The position numbers and the translations under genes are program-made. 64,000 nt of DNA from Mixophyes australis (taxonomy: Eukaryota > Chordata > Amphibia > Anura > Limnodynastidae). This document shows, in pieces, positions 22,681 through 34,330 of the stretch. The notes beneath the pieces were generated by a model that was not told the DNA's origin, did no database searches, and was given only the letters and a program-made list of their open reading frames with translations. The stretch covers positions 182,015,448-182,079,447 of the forward strand of contig JAVHZZ010000005.1 of NCBI GenBank assembly GCA_036250195.1, in the 5' to 3' direction. How positions within the stretch are numbered: position 1 is the first letter of the stretch; each line of letters begins with the position of its first letter.

Positions 22681-22958
22681 GTCAGTATTCCAATACTTCA
22701 GTTCTATTGCTATTCTTTCTTTCTTTTTTTGCATTTGTAAATTCCATTGTTGCTTATTTTGTCATTTGCAACCATGAACATTTCATCTCTGATGTTTTAT
22801 GATAGAAACCCTTAAATCGGACTTTTAGAGAAAGAGTGATAACCAAGTTTCCCTTAATATTTTTTTTTTAATTACCTCCTTGCTAACAAAACACAAAAAC
22901 TGTTACTGTAGTGTGTTGTCAACACATATAACGTTTTCTGTTTCCTTCTTAATGACAG

Positions 22959-23001
22959 GTATCGGGTTAAGGATAAATCTGACAGAGCTACTGTTGAACA
23001 G
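22959..23001 (+). CDS. RIOK1: RIOK1 exon 5
   Basis: A 43 nt micro-exon between AATGACAG and GTAAGT. It completes a Thr codon and encodes YRVKDKSDRATVEQ, as in human MYRIKDKADRATVEQ. Confidence 0.94.
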
Positions 23002-23370
23002 GTAAGTTTATTAACTTTTTGTGATCTTTCGAAAGCTTTTATAGAGAGGGGTGTGTTTATAATGAAGATGCAACTATGGGGGCGGGGGCAAGAAAATGAA
23101 GACAAGGCAATTAAAAATATCAAATTCTAAATTGGGGTGATTTACCTTTTTGGTAGATTTAATAATGCTTAGAAATTACAGTATTTGTTTCTTAACATGT
23201 ATGACATGTTTATGGTAGCTGGTATAAGGGATGAGAAGGGAGCCCTTTCAGTTGTTGCCTCAGACCCTAGAATGTCTAGTACTCCTGCCCACTTAAAACC
23301 TAACACCATTTCATAACTCACAAATGTGTTGTGCCAAGATGTATAATATTGGTTTTGTTTTGCTTGTAAG

Positions 23371-23463
23371 GTGCTGGATCCTAGAACACGGATGATTCTC
23401 TTTAAGATGCTTACACGAGGGGTAATATCAGAAATCAACGGCTGTATCAGCACAGGCAAAGAA
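23371..23463 (+). CDS. RIOK1: RIOK1 exon 6 (RIO N-lobe, P-loop start)
   Basis: Acceptor TGCTTGTAAG, donor GTGAGT. It encodes [17 protein letters not shown], then [18 protein letters not shown] begins the RIO nucleotide-binding loop, which continues in exon 7. Confidence 0.96.
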
Positions 23464-24000
23464 GTGAGTACATTATTAAATAAATTACAATATGCTGGTT
23501 CTCAATTTTAATTTCTGTTGGAAAAGGCAACTTGCTTGGAAACTTTTAGTACTTGTTGTTTAATCCCATGACTGTTTAGGGCGAGAGAGGCTCTCCATCC
23601 AATTGTGAAGGACAAGTCCCACTCATCCGGCAGTTGAAGGGTTACAAGAGAACCCTATCTCATCACTGCCCGCTGTAACCAATGGGTTTTATTGAAGTGC
23701 TGCAGCACGTCACATGCGTTACATCACTATGTGCAGCATCAATTTTTGTACGTTAAATTTCTAATAAAGAGCATACCTTTAATATATACTTTCTTACTGT
23801 GATACATGTGGATGAGTTATATACATTATAGAACGAGTTAAGAGTAATTGGCTTTGCATTAACACAATAATAAATATATTTTGCTTGGTTTGGCCACATC
23901 ATTTCACTGTCTGTGATGAAGATGCATACAGATTTGATAAACTTTATTGCTTTGTTTCTTAAGTATATTTGTATTCTGATGGCTTGGCTTCCTCTTTTAG

Positions 24001-24113
24001 GCTAATGTTTACCATGCCAGCACTTCAAATGGAGAGAGCCGAGCAATTAAAATATTCAAAACCTCAATCTTGATGTTTAAAGATCGTGATAAATACGTCA
24101 GTGGGGAATTCAG
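24001..24113 (+). CDS. RIOK1: RIOK1 exon 7 (catalytic lysine)
   Basis: Acceptor CCTCTTTTAG, donor GTGAGA. It encodes [20 protein letters not shown], then [16 protein letters not shown]. The Lys in AIKIF (Lys186) is the ATP-anchoring lysine (human 208). [17 protein letters not shown] across the next border is RIO1-specific. Confidence 0.96.
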
Positions 24114-24797
24114 GTGAGAGAAATATAGAATCCATACCTGAAGCATAGAAAGTTTACAGGTCCAAAAAATCTTTTGCATTGCAAAATATGTTCTATGATT
24201 AACCAAGTTACCCGTATAATATTAGTATTGTCAATGCCGCAGGCTGTTTTTTTAATTATTTTTTTATTTTGTTTCTGTATAATATATTGGCATACTATAT
24301 TGTCAATTGAAATAAATTATTACAAAATGTGAGGATAGTGGTTTACAGCAGCTTCCTATGCCCAGTGTATATCGGACACAGGAACAGCGCATTTATCAGC
24401 TCCTATACTCTGTGATCATGTAATTGTCATCTAGGCATTGCAAGATTTGTATCTTTGCCCCCCCCCCTCTTTCTTTTTTTTTTAATATATTTTCATTTGT
24501 TTATTTTGTATTGTTTTGCACAAGTGTCAGAGTCACACAATGCAAAATACTGTTAACACCATTCCTGTCTACACTAAGGTCAGTGGTACATGGGTATACA
24601 GTGTATCTGCCACAGAAACCTGGAGTTAATCTACTCTTTACCCCCTGCACATAGAAACACTGTTACTGTTTTATGGTGCTTTTATTCTCTGTAATCAAAT
24701 GAAATATCTGCTCATATCCTAGAGGTGCTTTAACCTCTTATTGTTTTATTAGTGTACTGCAATCGTCTTGCACCGCGTGTGTGTGTATGTATATGTA

Positions 24798-24839
<42 letters not shown>

Positions 24840-25124
24840 TATATTGCCACCTCTGCTGTTTCATCATGCTTGCATTTTACCACTGAATGTAAGGATTTAC
24901 ATGCAGGGAAACAAATGAATGCTTTGTAGACTTGAACCTGGGCTATTATCAGGGTGTTTCAGATTTTTCATGTCAATTGTGACCTAAAAACTACAGATTT
25001 CAACTTTCCAGGTCTTTATAAAGTGGATAAAACATTTTCAGACTTCATATAGTCTACATAATATTTATTTTCTTTCTTTTTTTATTAATATTTTTTGTTT
25101 CTGTGCTTACCATTTGCTTTGAAG

Positions 25125-25205
25125 GTTTCGACATGGCTATTGCAAGGGGAACCCTCGAAAAATGGTGAAGACCTGGGCGGAAAAGGAAATGAGGAATTTA
25201 ATTAG
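25125..25205 (+). CDS. RIOK1: RIOK1 exon 8
   Basis: Acceptor GCTTTGAAG, donor GTGAAT. It completes Arg207 and encodes FRHGYCKGNPRKMVKTW, then AEKEMRNLI, nearly identical to the mammalian protein. Confidence 0.96.
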   Translation, partial: VSTWLLQGEPSKNGEDLGGKGNEEFN

Positions 25206-25262
25206 GTGAATTAAAAGTGCATTTTGATATGCTTATTTTGGTGATTGGTGGAAACCGCCAAC

Positions 25263-25277
25263 AATTGAATATGCCCC
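25263..25277. repeat. Isolated end of an ATTCAATT-family MITE
   Basis: AATTGAATATGCCCC is exactly the right-hand inverted repeat of copy 1. It stands alone, three bases before copy 5 begins, so one family member seems to have landed against the end of another, or to have been mostly deleted. Confidence 0.55.
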
Positions 25278-25281
25278 TATG

Positions 25282-25468
25282 GGGGGGAATTCATTTCTCC
25301 CCGAAGTCCCGCCGCTCTAAAACTATTACTGTTATTACGATAGTGTGCGTAATTACCGTTATTACGGTAGTTCTAACGCAGGCTTTTTGCTCGCAGCTCC
25401 CTGAGCCGTGTTAATATTACCGTAATATCTATAACGCGGTGGTACTTTGGGGGAATTGAATTCCCCCC
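25282..25468. mobile_element. ATTCAATT-family MITE, copy 5
   Basis: Ends GGGGGGAATTCATTTC and GAATTGAATTCCCCCC pair with one mismatch. Internal ATTACCGTTATTACGGTAG blocks and the core CTCGCAGCTCCCTGAG are shared with the other copies, while the outer bases differ again. Both flanks read TAT. Located in RIOK1 intron 8. Confidence 0.75.
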
Positions 25469-25784
25469 TATTAGTGTTCCTAGCTCTTTGGATATTACCA
25501 TGTGGTATGCTCCTGATAATGGTTCTATTCTCTGTGCGCTGTGCATGCAGCCAGCTTTGTTTGAGCCCGGTCAATCTGCACTGCATCCACAGAACACTAG
25601 AGCACTAAATTCTTAAAAAGCCTTGTGTGAAGCTGTATATACCAGCAACATTTCTTGAGACTTTCCCCCTTTTCTGCTGTGTTGCATTTCATTGCACCTA
25701 TAGCAATGCAGCAGAGTAATTGCAATGAGAATATGTTAACTTTAATATCTACCTAATTTACCTTGTGTTTTTGACTCTGTCAAG

Positions 25785-25871
25785 GCTGAACACTGCAGCA
25801 ATACCCTGCCCTGAGCCGATTATGCTGAGAAGCCATGTCCTTGTTATGGGGTTTATTGGTAAAAATGAGAT
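25785..25871 (+). CDS. RIOK1: RIOK1 exon 9
   Basis: Acceptor CTCTGTCAAG, donor GTGAGT. It completes Arg234 and encodes [19 protein letters not shown], then MGFIGKNE, ending two bases into Met263. IPCPEP...HVLVM is the RIO hinge region. Confidence 0.96.
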
Positions 25872-26420
25872 GTGAGTACTTGTTTCTGTATACTAAATTT
25901 TTTGCAGATCCAAGGGGTAAATAGGTTTGAGTACTGAAGAGTAAAAACAAAAAAAGTTATTCAGTCCTTTTGATAATCAAGTTGCAATGCTACTTTGTCC
26001 TCTGTTCCTGCACAAAATAACTTAATTCCTTAAGTAGTCTATGGGTTAAAGTTAAAAAAAAAAAATCCAAAAACCAATGATTAGAAGTTGTAAAAAGCAC
26101 TTGACCTAGGAAAAAGGCTTGTAAAATATTGCATATTAGAATTTGCAGTATGGCTTAAGTGTTTGTCGCAGAAGTTTTCTACTTTCCTACTTTGACAGAG
26201 CTTGAAATGTTTATCATTGTGTTCACGTTTATCATGCAGCTGAAAGCAAGCTATTGTATATTGGCCATTTCCAACTTTATGACTACACTGCTTTACAGTA
26301 GAATTAAATATGGAAGTATAAATAAAGATTTCCTTGCTACCACATTTGCATCTAAAATATCTTCAGGTCAAGTCCTGGAAGCTTAGGTATGCTTTTGTGA
26401 ATGTTATGTCGGAGCAACTT

Positions 26421-26570
26421 GATTTTCTCTTTTCTACCATTAGGCGACACTGCGAGACATAGGTGGTATAGTAGTGGGTGTAGGAGTCTAGGCACTAATC
26501 AACTTCTTTGATCTTCACCCTCCTCCCCTACTATGCCCCTCCTCTCCTGTGGATACCTCATTTTATTTTA
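26421..26570. repeat. DIRS A left inverted terminal repeat
   Basis: CGACACTGCGAGACATAGG and the following 110 bp (CAACTTCTTTGATCTTCACC, CCTCCTCCCCTACTAT, GTGGATACCTCA) are complementary to the right repeat. Divergence between arms (for example TAGGCG versus TGGGGG) suggests age. Confidence 0.85.
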
Positions 26571-27606
26571 AGTGCATAGGAGATAGGTCACTTCTGTATA
26601 GGCTCCTGCCTATACTTGTATTAGTTGTAGGTTTTTCTTATTTTTATTTTACCTTCCTATACAGGTGCAGCGCAGGGATCAAACTCGAGACCCAGAGGAG
26701 TGACTAAGACTACAGCTCTGTTCACTCTGGGTCCCAGTGCAGGTAAGCAGCAGCCTGGTCTCCGTTACCTGGCACTTGTACTGGCAGCCTGTCCATCCCC
26801 TAGCTTAACGAGCAACAGGGGGACATAACGTAAGTCTACCATAGAGGCAGCAGTTATTGTAAGGCACCAGAGTGCACAGACACACGCTGTAGCAGCCTCT
26901 CCTCCCCTCCCGACGGACTTGCCGGCATGCCCCCTTAGAGAACGAGCAGCGGGGGCACAGCTCAGCGATCACGCTCATTAAGAGAGCGTTCCGTTCGCTA
27001 ACTGCACATGCAGCCTGGGCACATTTTGTTTCTGCGGTGGTGCATACAAAGCCGACATCCATACAAAAGATGCGCTGATCGGCGGTTCATGAAGGCGGCC
27101 ATATTAGTAGAGGCACTGGAGGCTGAACTTCCTCTCTCCCCCTTCTCAGCTTCCTGGCGCGGATGGTGCCATTCTGAATACTGCAATTGCACGCTGCTTG
27201 CCAGACAAAGGAACCAGTGATACAGGAGAGCAGCCATTTTTAGGGAGGGCTCTAGAAAGAACGTCCTCCCTATTTCCCGGTGCGGAAGGGGCCATCTTTC
27301 ATTGTGATACACGGGGATCATCATGCTGCATGCTACTCCTCTACTCTTCCTCTCCTCTACTGGTATCGTTGCAGCCTTTTTATTGTAATTGCTGAAAATC
27401 GATTGCATTACTTTACTAGCTTGTTTACACTATCAGGACTATTGTTCAGTGTCTTGGGATTGGTGTATTTACAAGTATTTACTTGGCATTGTAACCTGTC
27501 AAGCTCTTTGTCTTCTTGGTAGTCAGACTTTAGCTCTCAGAATTTACAAAATGTTAATATACAGTTTTCTACAGGTATATTGTTTATATCTGTGTACATT
27601 TTAAAT

Positions 27607-29019
27607 ATGTCTGAGAAGGGGACATCCAACAACAAGGGTTCATCTGCTATGTCTGCACTGCATTATACCTGTGACAAATGTAATACTAAATTATCTGTTG
27701 GACAGATAAGGTGCTCGTTGCACAGCATGCGAGGCTGAAATCCAAAAGCGACGTGCCCTAGCGCAGGGGTCGGCAGTCATGGAAGAACCGGTCTGTGCTA
27801 AATTACTGACAACCGCTATGGCAGAGCTCACCCGGGCGTTGATGAGATCCGCAGAGGTACATGAATTTTCTGTTTCGCACAGTCCCTCACATTCACTAGT
27901 GGACGCAGGCACATCTTCACAATCCCAATCAGTGCATGAAGAAGAATGACTGCTCACAGCTTCACACAAGGCCAAGAGAATCATTACTGATGCATCTAAG
28001 GGCCGCTGTCAGGATTCTGACCATTCCTCAGAGGAGGAGGGCGAGGTAGACTTTGATCTGCAGGAGGATGATTTACTCAGTTCAGCAGATTCCTCCCCCG
28101 CCCAGAATGTAGATAACCTTATTCTGGGTATCGGACACTTCTTAGGTTTTGTTGAACCCAAGCCCACTGCCCCTTCAGGGTTCCCCCTGTTTAAGAGGAC
28201 TAAAGCGAAAGTAGCTGCTTTTCCACCATCCCCTCAGAAGATGGCGATGGGGATCGGATGCATGGCAAAGGCCAAATAGGCAGTTTATGATGCCAGGTAG
28301 ATTTAGATCGTTTTACCCGTTTCCGCCAGAAGATTCCATTAAATGGGAAGCTTCCCCTAGGGTGGACACCCCCGTGGCATGGTTTTCTTCCTCTTCGGCT
28401 ACTCCTACTTGGGAGCAGGTTTTAGTAAGGGATCCCGCTGATAAGAAGTGTGATCAGGCCCTCCGTCCAGCTTACATTGGGGTAGGCATTATGTTTAGAC
28501 CCACTATGGCGGTTGCCTGGGCTAACAAGGCTATACAGCATTGGCCCGGACTGCTGGTTAAGGGCATTTAAGATGACTTTCCACGCGCAGAAATTCTTTC
28601 CTTAGCCGAGCATGTCCTTGACACCGTTGATTATGTAGGCCAGGCAGCCATGGATGCGGTGTCTGTCAATGCCAGATTCTCTGAACTCATTGTAGCTCGT
28701 CGTACCATGGTTACGCTCTTGGACAGCGGATGCTGATTCAAAGCGAGCTCTAAAGGGTTTGCCTTTTGAAGGGGTTACTCTCTTCGGTTCAGAGCTAGAG
28801 AAAGTCATACAGGTGGCCACAGGAGGAAAGAGCAGCGCTCTGCCCATGGGGTCCGGTAGACCACGAAGACAGGGATGTTTTCGGTCCTTTCGTTCCTTTA
28901 ACCGGGGCTGGGGCACACCGGCGAGGGGCCAGTCTTCTGCTCCCCGTGGTGGTTACAGCAGAGGCAGGGGTGCTATTAGGCGAGGGGCCTCGAGATCGGG
29001 TAATAAGCCCGCAGCGTGA
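27607..29019 (+). pseudogene. DIRS A gag, broken
   Basis: It starts MSEKGTSNNKG and has a CDKC pair (YTCDKCNTKLSVGQI) like the Cys-rich start of element B's gag, then breaks by frameshift at about 27710. Acidic and SxSSEEEGE-like parts follow in other frames. The C-terminus (28759-29019) is Arg/Gly-rich (GYSRGRGAIRRG) and ends NKPAA. At least three frame changes make it non-functional. Confidence 0.75.
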
Positions 29020-29110
29020 CAGTTTTTCCCCACAGGAATCTGGGGCACGCCGCCTTAATTTCCAGCACCAGTGGCGGACATCCACCACAGACGTTTGGAC
29101 ATGAGGAATT

Positions 29111-30950
29111 GTGTCCCGGGGCTATGTCATAGATCTAGTTCAGTTTCCACCACGAAGATTCTTTGCCACAGCTACCCCCCCTCAGGCGCAAGGCACTTCA
29201 GGAATCAATTCTGAATTTGCTAATAGCTGGTGTCATTGTTCCTGTTCCAACACAGGAAAGAGGTCGGGGGTTTTACTCCAGTCTCTTCCTAGTACCAAAA
29301 CAGGACGGGTCATTGCGTCCAATTTTAAACCTGAAGTCTCTGAACAAGCAGGTAAGGGCTCAAAAGTTTAGAATGGAGTCCCTTCGAACTGTCACCGCCG
29401 GAATGAATCAGGGAGAGTTTATAGCCTCCATAGACATCAAGGATGTCTACCTGCACGTTCCTATATAGAGGGGACACCATTGCCTCCTCCACTTTGCGGT
29501 AGAAAAATACCATTTTCAGTTCAATGCCCTACCTTTCGGCCTACCGACAGCTCCACGAGTGTTCACCAAGATCATGGTGATCATGGCGGGACTCCTGCGG
29601 CAGAATGGAGTTACAATAGTTCCCTATCTAGACGGTCTCCTTCTGAAAAAAACATCGGCATCGCTCTTAACTCAACAAATCCAGATCACTATGCAGTTCC
29701 TGGAAGCTCATGGGTGGATTCTCAATTTACCCAAATCATCTCTCATTGCGGCTCAGCGCATGCGCTTCCTAGGTCTCCTGTTCGACACAGTGAACCAGAG
29801 AGTCTATTTACCGGAAAACAAGGTCCTCGCTCTGTTGCGCAGAACCAGGACCTTACTTGTGCAGAAGGAGTGTCCATCCTCAGCTTCATGAAACTCTTGG
29901 GAACGATGGTTTCAGTGTTCGAGGCCGTGCCCTTTGCACAATTCCACTCTCACCCTCTTCAATAGGAGATTCTTCGAAAGTGGTCAGGGGCTCAGGAGCG
30001 TCTAGACAGGTAGATCATTCGCCTGTCAGGACCCACTCGTCTTTCCCTAGTGTGGGTGGTTATCCAGACAAAATCTGAACAAGGGTCAGACCCTTCAGAC
30101 CGGCCCATGGACCTTCGTTACGACAGACGCAAGTCTGCTAGGTTGGGGAGCGGTAACAGGGTCTTTAGTCTCCCCAAGAGTCCACACTCTCAATCAACGT
30201 CCTAGAACTCTGAGCAGTATACAGGACATTGACGCAATCTCAGAGGTTCCTGGCAGGGAAACCTCTTCAGATTCAGTCAGACAATGCCACGGCCGTGGCA
30301 TATTTAAATCGCCAAGGGGGAACCCGCAGTGTAGGGGCCATGTGGAAAACAGCCAAGATCATGGTATGGGCGGAACGCCACGTACCCCAGATATCGGCCG
30401 TTGACATTCTAGGCGTGGACAATTGGGAGGCTGACTTTCACAGCAGGCAGAGGGTTTACCCAGGCGAATGATCTCTCAACAAGTGGGTCTTCGCCCTTCT
30501 AGTGGAACGCTGGGGCATGCCGGAAATCGATCTCATGGCATCCAGACTAAACCATCAACTCTCCCTGTACTGCTCAAAGTCTCGAGACCCTCAAGCACTT
30601 TCCACTGATACCATGACAGTTCCATGGCACTTCCGCCTAGTGTACCTATTTCCCCCGATACCCATGCTCTCACGGGTACTAAAAAAATAAAAAAAAAAAG
30701 CGGGTCCCCGCCATTCTGGTAGCTTCCCATTGGCCACGCAGAGCATGGTTCTCAGACATTCTGAAACTGCCAGTGAATCCTCCCTTCCATCTGCCAATGC
30801 ATCCGGACCTTCTCGTTCAAGGTCCTCTTCTCTGCAATGATTTAGATCGGCTAACTTTAATGGCGTTGCTATTGAGCCCTTAATTCTCAAGGCCAGGGGT
30901 TTTTCACCAGAGGTTATTGGTACTCTTATAAAGGCCAAGAAATTGTCCTC
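29111..30950 (+). pseudogene. DIRS A RT, RNase H and methyltransferase-like region, broken
   Basis: Ordered motifs: FYSSLFLVPKQDGSLRPILN and FIASIDIKDVYLHVPI (29270-29466, then an in-frame stop), FQFNALPFGLPTAPRVFTK (about 29515-29570), VPYLDGLLLK (about 29616-29650) and FLGLLFD. DIRS RTs normally have YLDD; here the second Asp is Gly. RNase H follows with TTDASLLGWGAV (about 30118) and QSDNATAVAYLNRQGG (about 30270). EIDLMASRLNHQL and FPPIPML (30520-30670) match the DIRS methyltransferase-like segment. Several stops and frame changes; dead. Confidence 0.85.
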
Positions 30951-30959
30951 CTTGGCCAT

Positions 30960-31923
30960 ATATTATTGAGTCTGGAATACATACATTCATTGGTGGCCCA
31001 GGGTTTCCACACATCCAAGTTTAATCTCCCTAGACTGCTGGCCTTCCTGCAGGCCGGCCTAGGGGCTCCGTCTGGGGTCCCTTTATGGTTCAGGTCTTGG
31101 CGTTCTCCATTTATTTTCAGCGGAAGCTGGCAGTCATCAGGGATGTTCAGACCTTCTTGCAGGGGATCCTTCATGTGCAGCCCCCCTTCGTTCATCCAGT
31201 AGAACCTTGTGACCTCAACCTGGTGCTCAATGCACTAATATATATGTCATTCAAACCTCTAGATTCGGTGGATTTACGCCATCTCACTTGGAAGACGGTA
31301 TTCCTGTTAGCGATTTCGTCAGCTCGTAAAGTGTCGGAATTAGCAGCGTTCTGCTGCATCTCTCCCTTCCTGATTTTCCACAAGGATAGGACGGTCCTTT
31401 GCACTAAAATTTCATTTGTTCCAAAGGTTGTGTCCAGGTCCCATTTAAAAAGAGATTGTGGTATCGGCTTTCTGTCCTCCACCTTCCTCTTCCTTTGCTC
31501 CCTTTTCCTCAGGGGGCGATTTAATGTCACTGGATGTGGTTCGAGCTCTTCGGTGTTATGTAGACCGCACGGCCTCGGTCCATAGAAACCAAATATCTTT
31601 TTGTTCTTTATGATGCTCAGAAGCGGGGTTGGCCAGCTTCAAAACAGTTGCTTGCTCGCTGGATCACTTCCACTATTAGACTGACTTACGCTCGGGCATC
31701 TCTGCCTGTTCCGGTATCGTCAATGCCTCACTCTACTAGAGCCATTGGTGACTCTTGGGCGGCACGTCATAGCGCTTCGGCGGAGCAGCTGTGCAGAACG
31801 GCTACATGGTCATCTGTCCATACATTCTCTAAATTCTACAGTTTGCAGGGTTTTGCATCCTCTGATGCGAGCTTCGAACGCAAGGTATTGCGTGCAGCCG
31901 TTCCAAAGCATTCCCTTCCTTAG
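30960..31923 (+). pseudogene. DIRS A tyrosine recombinase, broken
   Basis: Recognisable recombinase blocks are HLTWKTVFLLAISSARKVSE (first catalytic Arg, about 31280-31340), HSTRAIGDSWAARH (second Arg box, about 31728-31770) and CRTATWSSVHTFSKFY (C-terminal Tyr, about 31790-31840). Two frame shifts separate them, at about 31460 and 31620. This family integrates circular cDNA without a DDE integrase. Confidence 0.83.
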
Positions 31924-31939
31924 AGGCAGCTTTGGTATG

Positions 31940-32050
31940 TCCACAATGTCTCGCAGTGTCCTCCAATGGTAGGAAAGAGAAGAAGATTTTTACTCGCCGT
32001 AAAATCGATTTCTCTTACTCCATTGGGGGGACACTGCGCACCCTCCCTTG
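31940..32050. repeat. DIRS A internal complementary region
   Basis: CTCGCAGTGTCCTCCAATGG, then AAAGAGAAGAAGATTTTTAC, ATCGATTTCTCTTACTCC and GGGGGGACACTGCG. The first part is complementary to the outer left repeat and the second to the outer right repeat, the arrangement DIRS elements use as a template to rebuild their ends. Confidence 0.83.
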
Positions 32051-32124
32051 CTCTGTAAATAGTTCTGTTGTGTAAATTTTTATGGTTATGCTTTGTCCTA
32101 TGGGGCTCCCTTTTCCATATATGC

Positions 32125-32292
32125 TTGGTTAGTCAAAACTGAGGTATCCACAAGAGAGGAGGGGAATAGTAGGGGAGGAGAGTTAAGATCAAAGAAGTTG
32201 ATAAATGCCTAGATTACTATACCCCCGATGTCTCGCAGTGTCCCCCAATAGAGTAAGAGAAATCGATTTTACGGTGAGTAAAAATCTTCTTT
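32125..32292. repeat. DIRS A right inverted terminal repeat
   Basis: Complement of the left repeat, from GAGGTATCCACAAGAGAGGA to CAGTGTCCCCCAATAGAG. It continues about 25 bp further (TTTTACGGTGAGTAAAAATC) than the left arm, as expected for the longer right repeat of DIRS elements. Confidence 0.82.
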
Positions 32293-32837
32293 TTTTTTTT
32301 TAGTTTTAGATGGTCCTTTACTTCTCTGATGTTCCATGTAATTAAAGCTGTCTAGCATGCTATTAATTGCAGCCACTTACTGATAGCTAACAATAGCTTT
32401 CTGCATTTCTCTGAAATGAGAAAAAATTAACACTGATAAAAAGCTTCATAGTGCTCACTGATTGGCTTCAGGTAATATATATTTTCTCTAAACTGCCTTA
32501 TTCCCACACAGTTACAAGTTTGAAAAGTTATTTATGAAAATATGCTCTAGTGCTATTTTTCCTGGTGGGCGCACACTTTTTTAACGAAGCTGTAGTAGGC
32601 AATCATGGTAAGATTGTGCATGGCGTTTTATGTTTCATATGTGAAAATTTCATTTGTTAGTTGTAGTTCCATCAACTTCCTCTTGTAAGAGGAGGTTGCT
32701 AATTTTAGGAAAGAAATATGTTTTCGTTGTGAAATTATTTTATGTTGCTCTGGATGATATGTATACATTCCTGAATATGTATTTGTTGTACTTCATTAAA
32801 GTTCTATTCACATGAAACCTACGCTTCCTTTTCTAAG

Positions 32838-32975
32838 GCCGGCTCCTTTGTTGAAGAATGTACAATTATCAGATTCTAAGGCCCGAGAGATTTACTTGGA
32901 CATTATTCACTATATGAGAAGAATGTACCAGGATGCCAGACTTGTGCACGCAGATCTCAGTGAATTTAACATGCT
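32838..32975 (+). CDS. RIOK1: RIOK1 exon 10 (catalytic loop)
   Basis: Acceptor CCTTTTCTAAG, donor GTAAGT. It encodes [19 protein letters not shown], then [28 protein letters not shown] is the RIO catalytic loop with Asp302 and Asn307 (human 324 and 329). This is the longest kinase exon, lying directly after the DIRS insertion. Confidence 0.97.
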
Positions 32976-33804
32976 GTAAGTGGACTGGTTTATCAATAAT
33001 TGGTATGTAATGCTTAGTGGACCTATTATTAATAGCAGGATGGTAAATCTAATAAAGATTTCATAAGCTTTATTAGATTATATTATACCAAGGTTTTGAG
33101 ACTGTGTAGTCAGATAACTTGCAGAGATGTGCATATTTTGCTGAAAATTGGAGCTGAATGAAAAAATTGTGAATGCTAGACTTTGAAGCTTACATGATTA
33201 TAAAAAACAAAATCTAAAGACTTTCCGATTTTATTTTCAGTTTTCTGTGACTAGTTTTGTTTTCTAAAGCCATTTGTAAGTAATCATGTTTGTCAATAGC
33301 CTCTCGGTTGTAATGCTGGCCACATATGAGCTCATTCCAAAACTGATCATGTGCAACAGGATTAGTTTTCAATTTGGCACCACACGTGCGTGGCCAAATT
33401 GAATTAGATTCATCTGCATCCAGCTCATTTCTGGGCCACATGAGGTAGTTGGTAGCGGGCAAAACATGACTCCCTTTTGGACCATGTCGTGATTTTGGGC
33501 CAACATAAGAGCATCGGTATTATTCTCAGTATGCCTTCTATATCAAAGTGATATATCTTTTTATGATATTATTTACACATCATTTTTGTTTGTGCAATAT
33601 GCTTTTACTAATCCTATCTAGTTTCAATTAAGACTCTTTGGTATTTGGGCCTTACCACCATCATCATTATCATCATCAGCCACAGGCCCTATAAATCTGA
33701 TCATCTGGTGGTAAATGTTGGAGATAGCTGGAAGTAGCGTTTGAATGTTCTCTGTGCATCTTTTTTTGGATTAACTAAATGTGATTTTATTTTTTTCTGT
33801 TCAG

Positions 33805-33908
33805 GTTTAGCAATGGACAGGTATATATAATTGATGTATCTCAGTCAGTGGAACATGATCACCCGCATGCTTTGGAATTCCTACGGAAAGACTGTGGCAA
33901 TGTAAATG
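33805..33908 (+). CDS. RIOK1: RIOK1 exon 11 (metal-binding Asp)
   Basis: Acceptor TTCTGTTCAG, donor GTGAGT. It encodes [20 protein letters not shown], then [20 protein letters not shown] holds Asp319, the metal-binding residue that replaces DFG in RIO kinases and is the RIO phospho-acceptor in ATPase models. Confidence 0.97.
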
Positions 33909-34089
33909 GTGAGTTTTAAGCTTGTGTCCCTTATCCAATTCTCACCAATATTTCTCCATCTGCAGTAAGAGGACACAAACAATTAGTTAAATTCCACCCT
34001 CTTTGAGGCAAGCCACTGAATAGTTACTGACTCCTCGATTCCCTTTATAGCCCTTTGTTTCTTTCCACTTTTCTTGTTCCTGTGCCCTC

Positions 34090-34330
34090 CATTTTTTGTT
34101 TTTCAGCAGGGTATCACAGTTTCCACGCCATTGCCATTGCCTAGTTTTGTCTGTGTGGGTATGTCTAGCCTTTGTAAGTCCAAGACTTAGATAAAGGATC
34201 TAAAACCCCACTTTGGTGGGCCACAGTTACATCTGTGCAAATTGCCACACCAGCATTCTCCATGTCTAAGATGGCCCCATCATTTGCTCAGTCAGTGGAC
34301 CGCTTGTGTAAAGTTCTACTAATTACGCTT
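34090..34330 (+). pseudogene. Fossil DIRS gag fragment
   Basis: Reading across frames gives LCANCHTSILHV and KMAPSFAQSVDRLCKVL, which align by eye with LCAACTVTPV and WAATLSQGVDTLLKLL in the gag of element B. Stops and shifts are frequent. A weak but two-block match. Confidence 0.35.

Larger units (their letters stand above)
26421..32292 (+). mobile_element. DIRS-type retrotransposon A, full length, defective
   Basis: DIRS elements replicate by reverse transcription and integrate by a tyrosine recombinase, so they have split inverted repeats instead of LTRs and make no target duplication. Here the left repeat (26421-26570) and right repeat (about 32125-32292) are inverted copies sharing GGACACTGCGAGACAT and TATCAACTTCTTTGATCTTA-like blocks. 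An internal complementary region (about 31940-32050) joins both outer ends. Between them lie gag (27607-29019), RT/RNase H and a methyltransferase-like segment (29111-30950), and the recombinase (30960-31923), all with stops or frameshifts. It fills most of RIOK1 intron 9, in sense orientation. Confidence 0.9.
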
